Positions 1 to 6,961 of a stretch of 8,419 bases of DNA are shown here, piece by piece (position 1 is the first letter of the stretch; the number at the start of each line of letters is the position of its first letter). This DNA is from an uncultured Pseudomonadota bacterium (lineage in GTDB: Bacteria > Pseudomonadota > Alphaproteobacteria > RUG11792), in contig CADBQC010000037.1 of NCBI GenBank assembly GCA_902796745.1, positions 1 to 8,419 of the forward strand. The letters run 5' to 3'. The notes beneath the pieces are model-generated. The model worked only from the letters and a program-made list of their open reading frames with translations, had not been told where the DNA came from and did not search any database. Position numbers and translations under genes: made by a program.

Positions 1-29
1 ACTATAAATTTGAGTCGTAATTCTGGCTA

Positions 30-200
30 TTATTCGAAATCTATTTCATTAGGGGTGGATTTTTTTTCTATGTGGTTTATCTTATCATCAAGTTCTCATA
101 TCGCATAGCTACAATCCGGACATTTATACATTTGTTACCCATAACAATGCTGCATGCCATCAAAACAGTATGTACACTTTTTAATCTGTTTTTCATCGTT
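30..200 (-). pseudogene. Possible remnant of a small Cys-rich (zinc-ribbon-like) protein
   Basis: Read on the minus strand from 200 down to the stop at 32-30, one frame gives a readable stretch broken by a TAA at 137-135 and a TGA at 98-96. It contains KKCTYCFDGMQHCYG, the TAA, then QMYKCPDCSYAI, so there are two CxxC pairs (Cys codons at 176-174, 167-165, 122-120 and 113-111) spaced as in a zinc ribbon. After the TGA the same frame continues with ELDDKINHIEKK to the final stop. Further stops lie upstream at 203-201 and beyond, and no start codon with a ribosome binding site is visible. In DNA this A+T-rich, such a frame could occur by chance. The paired cysteines are the only real argument for a former gene, and no family can be named. 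Nothing else is seen in the first 340 bases. Confidence 0.22.
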
Positions 201-342
201 TCATATTACATATGTATATTTACATGATTAGTAATCCCAAAACCCAAAAATTGTATCATCTTTGTTTAAAGAAAGGTCTCCGCATCGAAAATGCGTATTC
301 AAAAAATTGATTTAAATTTAATCAAATGCAGTACTATTTAGC

Positions 343-1028
343 TTAAATCTTGATACAAGGTTCTGTTAGTAAGAAGTTTAAGTTGCTATTTTTTATTTCA
401 TAAACAACTTCAAATGTTATATCTCCTATAAAATCAGGATAAGTTAAATCACCTTTTTTCTTTTTACAGATGTTTACAGTTATGCTTAGCCTATTATTCA
501 AATTAAATTCAAAATATTATTCACAATAATCTATACAGCAGCCATCTTCTATATTGAGAGAACTATTATATTTTTCTTGTCCATCTATAATAATTTTGAG
601 ATGACCTCCAATAACTGGAAATTTTGTTCTTTTTCTCAATTGAGTGAAAATTTCCTCATTTTTAAGACTATATATTTTATACTTTCGTTTCTTTCTAGTA
701 AATATTTTTTGTATAAAATTCATATCAGTTTTATTATCATCAACCTGAATTACAAAAAGTTTTTCAACATTAAACCCAGTGCCGTGTCCAATAACCAAAG
801 ACACAAGTCATTCATTTCTAGTAATTTCTTTAGCTTTTGATTGATGAATATCAACGCAATCAATCTCCGGTGACACTAAGTCCTCATACTTTATTACAAT
901 TTTTTCATTTTGTTGTGTCTCGTATATTTAAAATGTTCTGTTGCTAAATTTGCTGTTCCTGCATGAGAAGTTGAAATAGCTGGCGATACAGCAAAAATCA
1001 ATTTTTTAATCTCCAAGTTTACGTTCAT
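343..1028 (-). pseudogene. Broken gene for a probable secreted protein of unknown function, about 228 residues
   Basis: Starting at ATG 1028-1026, the minus strand reads MNVNLEIKKLIFAVSPAI and continues to EHFK. This looks like a signal peptide: lysines, a hydrophobic run, then STSHA followed by GTA as a possible cleavage site. Near 929-924 the frame shifts. Adding one A to the AAA run restores IYETQQNEKIVIKYEDLV. The same frame then runs to the TAA at 345-343, interrupted only by TGA at 810-808 and TAA at 519-517. With the base restored, the length is exactly 229 codons including the stop. The reading frame after each stop stays protein-like: LVSLVIGHGTGFNVEKLF after the TGA, then YFEFNLNNRLSITVNI and PDFIGDITFEVVYEI after the TAA. 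The C-terminal part looks beta-strand rich, faintly like secreted pilin-like or DUF4402-type domains, but this is only an impression. The longest uninterrupted piece is 804-517 (95 codons, GTG start). The start codon is a guess, with no clear ribosome binding site. A decayed gene fits best; I do not recognise the family. Confidence 0.5.
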
Positions 1029-1131
1029 ATTACAGAGGGAACGATAATTAATATTATATCGAAAAATTGCTATTTTTTAAAAATTTTCATATATAGGTTC
1101 ATAACATATGAGACATGAAAGGCCTGTAAAT

Positions 1132-1861
1132 AAGTGAGATAGCACTGGACTAGCAAATAGAAAGAAAAGTCTCCAGAATTAAAAATGAGAATAACTTCTT
1201 TAAGAAAGGAGACTTTGGCTTATGCAAATACAGCCGTTATACTTGCTTGTTGTGCCAGAAAAGGAATAGTGGATTTTGAGGCGTGATTTCGGTGCCAATA
1301 TCAGCTAGAGTAGTGTCTGTAGGATTATGAAAAAGCCTAGATTTTCAAGGTTCAGACGTGCATTGAGATGCAAGCAAAAACAGAGATTTAAGGAGCATTA
1401 CAGCGAAATTGGTAAAGAGGCGTAAATCGACCACATGACGGTGACAAAAAATGAATTGAAAACTTTAGCGAGCACATTTACGCGAACGGCGAGCACATTT
1501 ACGCGAACGTTTATAGCAAAGCAAATAGCGCTAATGCTACTAAATTTTTAAGAGAATTGATCGAAAATGTTCCATATCAGGTATGCTCTATTCAAGCTTA
1601 TGTAGATAAACTCAAAGTTTCTTCTATTTGTTCTACTCCCTGCAAAACCAACATACAACGGCAAAATCGAGCGAAATAATAGGGGGTTCAGGGAGTAATT
1701 TTATGCCGACCTGTCCGAAGATACTATAGTCGGGGCACGCGGATAACTCGTGAACTTTCTGCACAAATACAACTCCTATCGCCCACACGCCTCCTTGTAC
1801 GGACTAATCCAATTGGAGTATATTTCTAAGTATAGTTCCGGAGACCATTTTTGTCTCACTT
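1132..1861 (+). mobile_element. Decayed IS481-like insertion sequence
   Basis: The element is defined by a transposase remnant inside it and by imperfect inverted ends. Bases 1132-1151 (AAGTGAGATAGCACTGGACT) match the reverse complement of 1842-1861 (AAGTGAGACAAAAATGGTCT) at 15 of 20 positions, including the first eight. The real termini may lie a few bases further out: the left side reads TGTAAAT just before the repeat, and TGT ends are common in IS481, but the right side does not match there. No target-site duplication is visible. At about 730 bp it is shorter than a complete IS481 member (about 1 kb), in line with the internal deletions in its transposase. It separates the degraded region on the left from dapE on the right and is surely immobile on its own. 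Confidence 0.6.
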
Positions 1862-1869
1862 CTGTCTGA
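1185..1869 (+). pseudogene. IS481-family transposase (DDE integrase core), broken
   Basis: Pieces of one transposase occur in order but in different frames. They are MRITSLRKETLAYANTAVIL (from 1185, possible N-terminus, ending in a TGA at 1284), RRDFGANIS then a stop and VCRIMKKPRFSRF (from about 1279), IDHMTVTKNELKTL (from 1426, after a TAA at 1423-1425), HIYANVYSKANSANATKFL and RELIENVPYQVCSIQA (shifted frame, 1494 to about 1600), LPAKPTYNGKIERNNRGFRE (from 1636), FYADLSEDTIVGARG, and LVNFLHKYNSYRPHASLYGL to the TGA at 1867-1869. IDH holds the first catalytic Asp, GKIER the catalytic Glu, and YNSYRPHASLYGL is the typical IS481 C-terminus. The middle Asp region after SIQA is missing, as is a stretch after KNELKTL. 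There are at least three frame changes and four internal stops. The family call is firm; the N-terminal piece is less certain. It is non-functional. Confidence 0.8.
1468..1509 (+). repeat. Exact 21-bp tandem duplication inside the transposase remnant
   Basis: GCGAGCACATTTACGCGAACG occupies 1468-1488 and is repeated without change at 1489-1509. The unit is seven codons, so it does not shift the frame. The second copy leads into the conserved HIYANVYSK part of the transposase, while the first adjoins the deletion scar after KNELKTL. It is probably a replication-slippage event during decay. Confidence 0.9.
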
Positions 1870-2023
1870 ACTTGGACAATCTTTAGATAATTGATACAAA
1901 ATATGCTTCTTCTGTTCGATTATCATAACTCTTAGTTGCGATGTTGTAAATATCACTCTACAGCCTAGATAAGCATCCTTTTTAGTGATAAAATTGCACA
2001 AAGCCTGTGATTGTTTTTTTCTT

Positions 2024-3124
2024 ATGTATTTGAAATTATTAGAAGATTTGGTGTCTTTTAAGACCGTAACTCCCGAAGGAGGCGATGCGATTAATTATTG
2101 CGCGAGCTTTCTCGAAAAACTGGGGTTTAAATGCTTGAAACTGAATTTTGGGAATGTGTCCAATCTATATGCAAAATATGGCAATTTTGCAAAAAATATT
2201 TGTTTCGCCGGGCACGTAGATGTGGTGCCACCTATGGATGGTTGGCATACAAATCCCTTCATTTTGACTCATCGTGATGGAAAGCTTTACGGTCGCGGAA
2301 CAAACGATATGAAAGGACCTTTGTCATCAGCGTTGTCTGCTATTGCAAAATTTTTGAATGCGAATATTCCCGATTTCTCAGTTTCCGTTTTGCTGACAAG
2401 CGATGAAGAGGTAATGGGTGACGACGGTACAAGTAGGGTTGTAGATTGGTTAGTAGGTCATAATGAAAAAATAGCAGGGTGTGTGCTATGTGAAAGTTGT
2501 TCTCCTAAAAGAGCTGGAGAATATATTAAAATTGGCTGTCGAGGAAGTTTGAATGTGGATTTTACCTCTACAGGGGCTCAATGTCACGTTGTGAATGGCA
2601 AACAATACGGAAATCATTTACACGATTTCGCGACATTTTTGTCGCAATTTGCGAATACCTCATTAGATGAGGGAAGTGCAAATTTTGCTCCTTCTGACAT
2701 AGAGATGACATCTATAGATGTCGGCAACGGCACTCGCAATGTTATTCCAAGTACGGCAACAGCAAAGTTTAATATTCGCTTCAATGATAATTGGTCATTT
2801 GATACCCTAGAGAATTTGATTATAAATAAGTTGCCACAAAATGTTTCTGTTAAATTCAAACGCTTTACCGCCCCGTTTATTGGCGCGAATGAGGAATTTA
2901 TAAGATTTTGCACTTCTGCAGTTACAAAAACGATCGGAGTTGTTCCAGAATGCGGAACTTATGGTGGCAATTCAGATGCAGTTTCCATTCACAGAATTAC
3001 GAATGTGGTTGAAATAGGTACGCCCATCGCGAATGCCCATATCGTCAATGAATGGTGTTCCATTGAGGAGCTACGAGTGCTTGAAAGCATTTATCACTCA
3101 ATACTTAGTTCATGGGGGAATTGA
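2024..3124 (+). CDS. dapE: Succinyl-diaminopimelate desuccinylase (DapE), divergent
   Basis: DapE is a cytoplasmic dinuclear zinc amidohydrolase of the M20 family. It removes succinate from N-succinyl-LL-diaminopimelate in the succinylase route to lysine and to meso-DAP for peptidoglycan. The 366-residue length is close to the usual 375 or so. Expected ligands are visible: His64 and Asp66 in GHVDVVPP, Asp95 in GRGTNDMKG, Glu128 and Glu129 in TSDEEV, Glu157, the dimerisation-domain His188, and His339 in NAHIVNE. RNVIP and FNIRF (239-253) are DapE-like rather than ArgE-like. Oddities: the usual GHVAYP is CHVVNG (187-192), GGTSDG is GGNSDA (314-319), and several conserved spots carry Cys (GCRGS, CESC). 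ATG 2024 is chosen because homology begins right after it. A GTG at 1985 would add 13 residues without support. Neither has a clear Shine-Dalgarno sequence. It lies 90 bp before eno, and upstream is only the IS remnant. Confidence 0.87.
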   Translation: MYLKLLEDLVSFKTVTPEGGDAINYCASFLEKLGFKCLKLNFGNVSNLYAKYGNFAKNICFAGHVDVVPPMDGWHTNPFILTHRDGKLYGRGTNDMKGPLSSALSAIAKFLNANIPDFSVSVLLTSDEEVMGDDGTSRVVDWLVGHNEKIAGCVLCESCSPKRAGEYIKIGCRGSLNVDFTSTGAQCHVVNGKQYGNHLHDFATFLSQFANTSLDEGSANFAPSDIEMTSIDVGNGTRNVIPSTATAKFNIRFNDNWSFDTLENLIINKLPQNVSVKFKRFTAPFIGANEEFIRFCTSAVTKTIGVVPECGTYGGNSDAVSIHRITNVVEIGTPIANAHIVNEWCSIEELRVLESIYHSILSSWGN

Positions 3125-3155
3125 TTTGTTTATTAATTTTCTGAGTGGAAATTTT

Positions 3156-3185
3156 TTGACAAGGCTCAGAACTAAGGCATAAAAT
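3156..3185 (+). promoter_or_regulatory. Sigma70-type promoter of eno
   Basis: A perfect -35 box TTGACA (3156-3161) is followed after 18 bp by TAAAAT (3180-3185), five of six matches to the -10 consensus. Transcription would start near 3191, giving a leader of about 25 bases before the eno ATG at 3215. This is the best promoter match in the window and fits a highly expressed glycolytic gene. Confidence 0.6.
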
Positions 3186-3202
3186 ACCCGTATAATTCGG
3201 GT
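3186..3202 (+). terminator. Small hairpin before eno, possible weak dapE terminator
   Basis: ACCCG (3186-3190) and CGGGT (3198-3202) form a 5-bp stem with a 7-base loop, followed by TTT. It is short for a Rho-independent terminator and sits directly at the predicted eno start site. It could instead lie at the extreme 5' end of the eno message or mean nothing. Confidence 0.27.
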
Positions 3203-3214
3203 TTTGGTAGTGTT

Positions 3215-4444
3215 ATGTCGTTTATAAAAAGCATATATGCACGAGAGATTTTGGATTCACGTGGGTATCCAACAGTAGAGACTGAGGTCGTTTTAGAATC
3301 TGGCGCGGTTGGTATTGCTTCGGTGCCATCTGGGGCGTCTACAGGGGCTTTTGAAGCAATCGAGCTTAGAGATGGTGGTGAACGTTTTGTAGGCAAGGGG
3401 GTACTGAGTGCTGTCAACAATGTGAATAGCATAATATCGCCCAAGTTAGTTGGCGAGGATGCTTCTAATCAGTCAAAAATTGACCAAATTATGATTGAGT
3501 TAGATGGCACACCAAATAAGGCAAAACTCGGCGCAAATGCTATTTTGTCGGTAAGTTTAGCTGTTTGTCATGCAATGGCAGAATATCATAATTTACCGCT
3601 TTATCGATATATTGGAGGGATAGCGAAGTGTAGTTTGCCACGTCCTATGATGAATATATTGAATGGTGGCGCGCATGCTGATAATAAAATTGATATGCAG
3701 GAATTTATGATTGTTCCAGCCAAAGTAGCGACGTTCAAGGAATATGTTGTGATGTGTTCTACCATTTATCACAATTTAAAAAAACTCCTGAAATCAAGAG
3801 GCTTGAATTCCAATGTAGGAGATGAGGGCGGGGTAGCTCCCAATTTATCATCAACTAGAGAGGCTTTGGATTTAGTCATTGAAGCGATCAAGAACGCGGG
3901 ATATAAACCTTATGCTGATGTTCAAATAGCTCTTGATGTTGCTGCTTCTGAACTATTCAAAGAAGGTAAATATACAATAGAAGGGAAAACAAAGACATCA
4001 GACGAAATGATAGAGTTTTATAAAGAGTTGATTGAGGCTTATCCTATCATTTCAATAGAAGATCCACTCGCGGAAGAAGATTGGGATGGATTTGCAAAGA
4101 TGAACAAAGAACTTGGAGATAAAATTCAGATAGTCGGGGATGACTTATATGTTACAAATCCGAGCAGGCTGGCTAAAGGCATCGCGTTAAGTGCTTCCAA
4201 TGCGATTTTGATAAAGTTAAATCAGATAGGAACATTGACTGAAACTCTACAGGCGATTAAGTTAGCGCAAGATAACGGTTATAATACTGTAATTTCACAT
4301 AGATCTGGTGAGACTGATGATACAACCATAGCTGATCTGTCTGTAGCTGTAGGAGCAAAATTCATAAAAACTGGAGCTCCGGCTCGTGGCGAGCGTGTGG
4401 CAAAGTATAATCAGTTGCTCAGAATTGAGGAGGATTTGTCATAG
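3215..4444 (+). CDS. eno: Enolase (phosphopyruvate hydratase)
   Basis: Enolase interconverts 2-phosphoglycerate and phosphoenolpyruvate in glycolysis and gluconeogenesis, as a cytoplasmic Mg-dependent dimer. The family is unmistakable: [12 protein letters not shown] (11-22), PSGASTG (38-44), the LNGGAHADN loop with His154, VGDEGG with catalytic Glu204, Mg ligands Asp241, Glu282 (SIEDP) and Asp309 (VGDD), catalytic Lys334 ([10 protein letters not shown]), SHRSGE (361-366) and Lys385 in IKTGAP. No key residue is missing. At 409 residues it ends right after [16 protein letters not shown], some 15-20 residues short of the E. coli C-terminus. That tail is variable and outside the active site, so this is a compact enolase and not a truncated one. 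The ATG at 3215 gives the standard N-terminus, but no clear Shine-Dalgarno sequence precedes it. It probably has its own promoter (3156-3185). The gene is 90 bp from the next gene on each side and looks like a single transcription unit. Confidence 0.98.
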   Translation: MSFIKSIYAREILDSRGYPTVETEVVLESGAVGIASVPSGASTGAFEAIELRDGGERFVGKGVLSAVNNVNSIISPKLVGEDASNQSKIDQIMIELDGTPNKAKLGANAILSVSLAVCHAMAEYHNLPLYRYIGGIAKCSLPRPMMNILNGGAHADNKIDMQEFMIVPAKVATFKEYVVMCSTIYHNLKKLLKSRGLNSNVGDEGGVAPNLSSTREALDLVIEAIKNAGYKPYADVQIALDVAASELFKEGKYTIEGKTKTSDEMIEFYKELIEAYPIISIEDPLAEEDWDGFAKMNKELGDKIQIVGDDLYVTNPSRLAKGIALSASNAILIKLNQIGTLTETLQAIKLAQDNGYNTVISHRSGETDDTTIADLSVAVGAKFIKTGAPARGERVAKYNQLLRIEEDLS

Positions 4445-4474
4445 CGGCGTTTGTGATACAGCAAGAGGTGTTGC

Positions 4475-4502
4475 TTGAATTTAAGACAAATTTATGTAAA
4501 AC
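4475..4502 (+). promoter_or_regulatory. Possible promoter of the Dps gene
   Basis: TTGAAT (4475-4480), a 16-bp spacer and TAAAAC (4497-4502) resemble a sigma70 promoter in the 91-bp gap after eno, about 35 bases before the Dps start. In such A+T-rich DNA this is weak evidence. I see no clear palindromic operator for Fur or OxyR. Confidence 0.3.
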
Positions 4503-4535
4503 TCGAGTTAGATATTTTTAGTTTTTAGGAAAATT

Positions 4536-4994
4536 ATGTCGCTATTTTCAAGCAAATCTGTTAGTCCTGTTGATGTTTTGTCAAAAATTCTTGCAGATTC
4601 GTACGTTCTTCTTTTGAAGACCCAAAATGTTCACTGGAATATTGAAGGTTCAAAGTTTAGGTCAATACACATAACGACAGATGAGCACTATAACAATTTA
4701 TTCGAGGCTATTGATTGTATTGCAGAGCGTATAAGGATGGTTGGAGGAAAAGCTCCCGCTACATTTGCTGAGTTTACAAAACTAGCATCATTTGATGAAA
4801 AGGTGGATACGGATAATCAAAATGAAATGCTCGCGACTTTATTATCATCGCACGAAGCAATTCGAGGGGATATAATTTCGGGCATAAAGCAATTGGATGG
4901 TAGTGATGATTTTGGTACCATCGATGTTCTGAATTCTAGGTTGGCATTCCACGATAAGGTTGTGTGGATGCTCAAAGCAACTTTAAAAAAGTAA
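4536..4994 (+). CDS. dps: Dps-family ferritin-like protein
   Basis: Dps proteins form 12-subunit shells that oxidise ferrous iron with hydrogen peroxide, store ferric iron and protect DNA during oxidative stress or starvation. The 152-residue length is typical. The inter-subunit ferroxidase ligands are all present with the family spacing: His33 in VHWNIEG, His45, Asp60 and Glu64 (AIDCIAERI). The MVGGKAPATFAEF segment after helix B is also typical. The rest is helical, with DKVVWMLKATL as the last helix. The N-terminus is short and has only one early lysine, so direct DNA binding through a Lys-rich tail as in E. coli is not obvious. ATG 4536 has a good Shine-Dalgarno AGGA (4527-4530) five bases upstream. 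It is followed at once by a strong hairpin shared with the convergent dsbB. The specific name dps is a family assignment. Confidence 0.93.
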   Translation: MSLFSSKSVSPVDVLSKILADSYVLLLKTQNVHWNIEGSKFRSIHITTDEHYNNLFEAIDCIAERIRMVGGKAPATFAEFTKLASFDEKVDTDNQNEMLATLLSSHEAIRGDIISGIKQLDGSDDFGTIDVLNSRLAFHDKVVWMLKATLKK

Positions 4995-5002
4995 CTTTAT
5001 AA

Positions 5003-5033
5003 TGGCAATGCCTGCGCGCATTGCTACTTTTTT
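5003..5033 (+). terminator. Rho-independent terminator between the Dps gene and dsbB
   Basis: GCAATGC (5005-5011) pairs perfectly with GCATTGC (5018-5024) around the loop CTGCGC. A G-T wobble and a T-A pair (5003-5004 with 5025-5026) extend the stem, and a T-run at 5028-5033 follows. It ends plus-strand transcription eight bases after the Dps stop. One arm touches the dsbB stop codon. Read from the other strand the hairpin is followed by a less tight T-rich stretch, so it may also end dsbB transcription. Confidence 0.8.
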
Positions 5034-5485
5034 ATGCAGCTACTAAGGTAGTAGCTAATTAAATACGAAGTGCTTGAAATCCAAAATACGAAGCTTGCAG
5101 ACAGGAATGCCCATAGCGTTGATGAAATACCAAAAACAGTCCAGTTCACGCTGTCGCATGGTGGGGTTTTTGTATCCATAGGCGTTGAATTTAAAGATGG
5201 GAGCTCAGACACACAGCCATGGAATCCACGCCACCAGTGATTTTCTACACCAAGGTGGTAGAATGCGAAAGATAATGTGATAAATGATAATATCGGTAGC
5301 AGAATTTTTCTCCATTTTGGTAGCAGGGTGGCAATTCCTGTAGCGAGGAAGAGGTAGCGGGTTATCAAGCAAAGCTGGCATGGCTCCTTGTCCATCAATA
5401 GTTGTGAGAATATCGAGGCAAGAAAAATGCTCATTGCCATAACGCATACAATTCGACTCGCAAAATTTTCTTGAAAAACAAACAT
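5024..5485 (-). CDS. dsbB: Disulfide bond formation protein DsbB
   Basis: DsbB is an inner-membrane protein that reoxidises the periplasmic oxidase DsbA and passes electrons to quinone. The 153-residue protein shows four hydrophobic segments (about 11-31, 41-55, 60-78 and 124-147). The first periplasmic loop carries the redox pair Cys36-Cys39 (EPCQLC) followed by Arg43, at the position of the quinone-linked Arg48 of E. coli. The second loop has Cys91 and Cys110, the latter in PPCDSVNWTVFG, which matches the usual PCD-W-G pattern before the last helix. All four catalytic cysteines are kept. ATG 5485 is the natural start just before the first membrane segment, and its ribosome binding site is weak. 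The gene converges with the Dps gene and diverges from murD. No dsbA is in the window, so its partner must be elsewhere. Confidence 0.93.
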   Translation of the reverse strand: MFVFQENFASRIVCVMAMSIFLASIFSQLLMDKEPCQLCLITRYLFLATGIATLLPKWRKILLPILSFITLSFAFYHLGVENHWWRGFHGCVSELPSLNSTPMDTKTPPCDSVNWTVFGISSTLWAFLSASFVFWISSTSYLISYYLSSCIKK

Positions 5486-5514
5486 ACTGTGCTCATGGCT
5501 AACTTCTCATTACT

Positions 5515-5544
5515 ATGATATGCGCTCAAATGTTGGGCAGGCAA
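5515..5544 (-). promoter_or_regulatory. Candidate promoter of dsbB
   Basis: On the minus strand TTGCCT (5544-5539), an 18-bp spacer and TATCAT (5520-5515) resemble a sigma70 promoter (four and five of six matches). Transcription would begin about 25 bases before the dsbB ATG. The match is good but not verified. Confidence 0.4.
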
Positions 5545-5595
5545 ATAGTTTATTTATAAATTTCAAATATCTTTAAAATGGATGCTGTTTTTTAT

Positions 5596-5624
5596 TTGCC
5601 ACTGCGTTTTCGTTGTGCTAGGCT
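5596..5624 (+). promoter_or_regulatory. Weak candidate promoter of murD-ftsW
   Basis: TTGCCA (5596-5601) is followed after 17 bp by TAGGCT (5619-5624), a poor -10 box. TTGGGC (5533-5538) with TATAAA 16 bp downstream is an alternative. The promoter must lie in this 168-bp divergent gap, since dsbB points the other way, but I cannot choose between the candidates. Confidence 0.22.
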
Positions 5625-5653
5625 TTGCTAAGCAATATCGTTTTGGCAATTAA

Positions 5654-6961
5654 ATGTTAAATCTCGATTCATGTCGGAATGTACTAGTAGTTGGGTATGG
5701 TGTTTCGGGCAAATCGGTTTATGAATTTTTAAAAAAGCGTGGGGTAAACGTTTCTGTTTATGATGATAGGGATGGGAATATTCCCGACAGAGTAATGGAT
5801 GTTCAGTGCAAACATTTCGATGTAGTAATCAAAAGTCCATCGATTCCGTTTATGTTACATAATTGCCATCCTGTAATAAAAGAGGCAAATGACACTGGCA
5901 TTCCGGTTTTATCCACTTTTGATGTTTTTAGGATTTATAATCCAAATGCGAAGATAATTGCTGTAACGGGAACTAATGGTAAATCTACCACAACTGCTTT
6001 GATTTGTCACATTATGCACAAAGCCGGATTTTCAGTAGAGATGGGCGGAAATATTGGCGTACCTTATTTTGAGATGCCACAAGCTGAGTGGTATGTTCTT
6101 GAAATGTCGTCGTATGAGCTAGCCAGTTCGCAGTATCTAGATTTCGAAATCTCTTGTGTTTTGAACATTGAACCTGATCATTTGGCATTTCACGGCAATC
6201 TTGAATATTATGCGTCGGCGAAGCATAAAGCCTTGGAGCATGCGCAGTTTCGCTTCATTTCGTATGAGGATGAAATTACTATGTCTCGTTACGCTTATAG
6301 GGATAATGTTGTAACAATATCGACAGAGAATGAGCCAAATTCCGATATATACGTTTGCGAGAATGCCATTTTTAATAACTCAACTAATAGAATAGCTGTT
6401 AATCTCTCTGTTTTTCCGAATTTGCGAGGCAAGCATAATCATCAAAATATTGCATTTGCGTATGCAATCTGCAAACACTTAGGACTCCAATCTCGAGAAA
6501 TTATCAACCATATATCGAGCTTTGTGCCATTGCCACATAGGTTAAATACTGTGCGAAAAATTGGTAATGTTGTTTTTGTTAATGATAGCAAAGCGACCAA
6601 TCCAGGATCGGCAGCAAGAGCTCTGGCTACGTTTGTTGGGTATAAGATATATTGGCTTGTTGGGGGAAGAAGCAAAAAAGTGGATCCTATGGTGTATATA
6701 AGGGATTATATGGCTGGTGTGCAAAAGATATATCTTTTTGGGGAATCAATGGATGAGTTTGGGGCGGTGTTTAAAGGAATAAAAAAGACAGTGCGTTGTC
6801 AAACGATGATGACTGCCCTCAATATGGCTTATCAAGATGCTAAACTAGATAATGGGGCTAGTGTTGTTCTTTTATCTCCGATGTGTGCTAGTTTTGACCA
6901 ATTTGATAGTTTTGAACACAGAGGTAATGAATTTGTAAAAATGGTTCAAGGATTGGAGTAG
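5654..6961 (+). CDS. murD: UDP-N-acetylmuramoyl-L-alanine--D-glutamate ligase (MurD)
   Basis: MurD is the cytoplasmic Mur ligase that adds D-glutamate to UDP-MurNAc-L-Ala with ATP, the second peptide step of peptidoglycan synthesis. Its 435 residues match E. coli (438). The N-terminal Rossmann-like domain starts with VLVVGYGVSGKS (10-21). The ATP-binding domain has the P-loop VTGTNGKST (104-112), EMSSYEL with Glu150, NIEPDHLAFHG with His176, and Lys190 at the site of the carbamylated lysine. GKHNHQN (259-265) and PLPHRL (292-297) follow. The C-terminal domain has FVNDSKATNPGSA (308-320) and the MurD signature SPMCASFDQF (408-417) with FEHRGNEF (420-427). All expected residues are present. ATG 5654 gives the normal N-terminus, but no Shine-Dalgarno sequence is obvious (TTGGCAATTAA precedes it). 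The stop TAG at 6959-6961 overlaps the ftsW start by one base, so the two are cotranscribed. Confidence 0.97.
   Translation: MLNLDSCRNVLVVGYGVSGKSVYEFLKKRGVNVSVYDDRDGNIPDRVMDVQCKHFDVVIKSPSIPFMLHNCHPVIKEANDTGIPVLSTFDVFRIYNPNAKIIAVTGTNGKSTTTALICHIMHKAGFSVEMGGNIGVPYFEMPQAEWYVLEMSSYELASSQYLDFEISCVLNIEPDHLAFHGNLEYYASAKHKALEHAQFRFISYEDEITMSRYAYRDNVVTISTENEPNSDIYVCENAIFNNSTNRIAVNLSVFPNLRGKHNHQNIAFAYAICKHLGLQSREIINHISSFVPLPHRLNTVRKIGNVVFVNDSKATNPGSAARALATFVGYKIYWLVGGRSKKVDPMVYIRDYMAGVQKIYLFGESMDEFGAVFKGIKKTVRCQTMMTALNMAYQDAKLDNGASVVLLSPMCASFDQFDSFEHRGNEFVKMVQGLE
6948..6952 (+). promoter_or_regulatory. Ribosome binding site deciding the ftsW GTG start
   Basis: AAGGA inside the last codons of murD lies eight bases before GTG 6961. 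The spacing supports GTG as the ftsW start and translational coupling across the one-base overlap. A second purine run, GGAG at 6955-6958, is too close to be used. Confidence 0.6.

Noticed and set aside
808..810. In-frame TGA in the 343-1028 gene read as Trp (recoded genetic code)
   Set aside because: dapE and ftsW in this window end in TGA, and Trp in the intact genes is TGG. A TAA stop and a frameshift also interrupt the same gene, so decay is the simpler explanation.
577..840. Plus-strand 87-codon open frame rich in Phe, Ser and Ile
   Set aside because: It lies opposite the more convincing minus-strand broken gene and has the low-complexity composition expected from reading A+T-rich coding DNA antisense.
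1166..1216. Inverted repeat AAAGTCTCC / GGAGACTTT (1166-1174 and 1208-1216)
   Set aside because: The 9-bp arms are 33 bases apart inside the IS remnant and overlap the possible transposase start. This looks like chance or an internal IS structure, with no evidence for an RNA gene.
1804..2001. Minus-strand 65-codon open frame with a TTG start
   Set aside because: It runs from the gap before dapE into the right end of the IS481 remnant, has no ribosome binding site or recognisable motif, and spans two unrelated pieces of sequence.
1985..2023. GTG start of dapE 13 codons upstream
   Set aside because: The extra residues have no counterpart in DapE proteins, and no ribosome binding site supports this start over ATG 2024.
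2614..2913. Minus-strand open frames within dapE, eno, murD and ftsW
   Set aside because: They lie antisense to strongly identified genes and show no independent motifs or ribosome binding sites.
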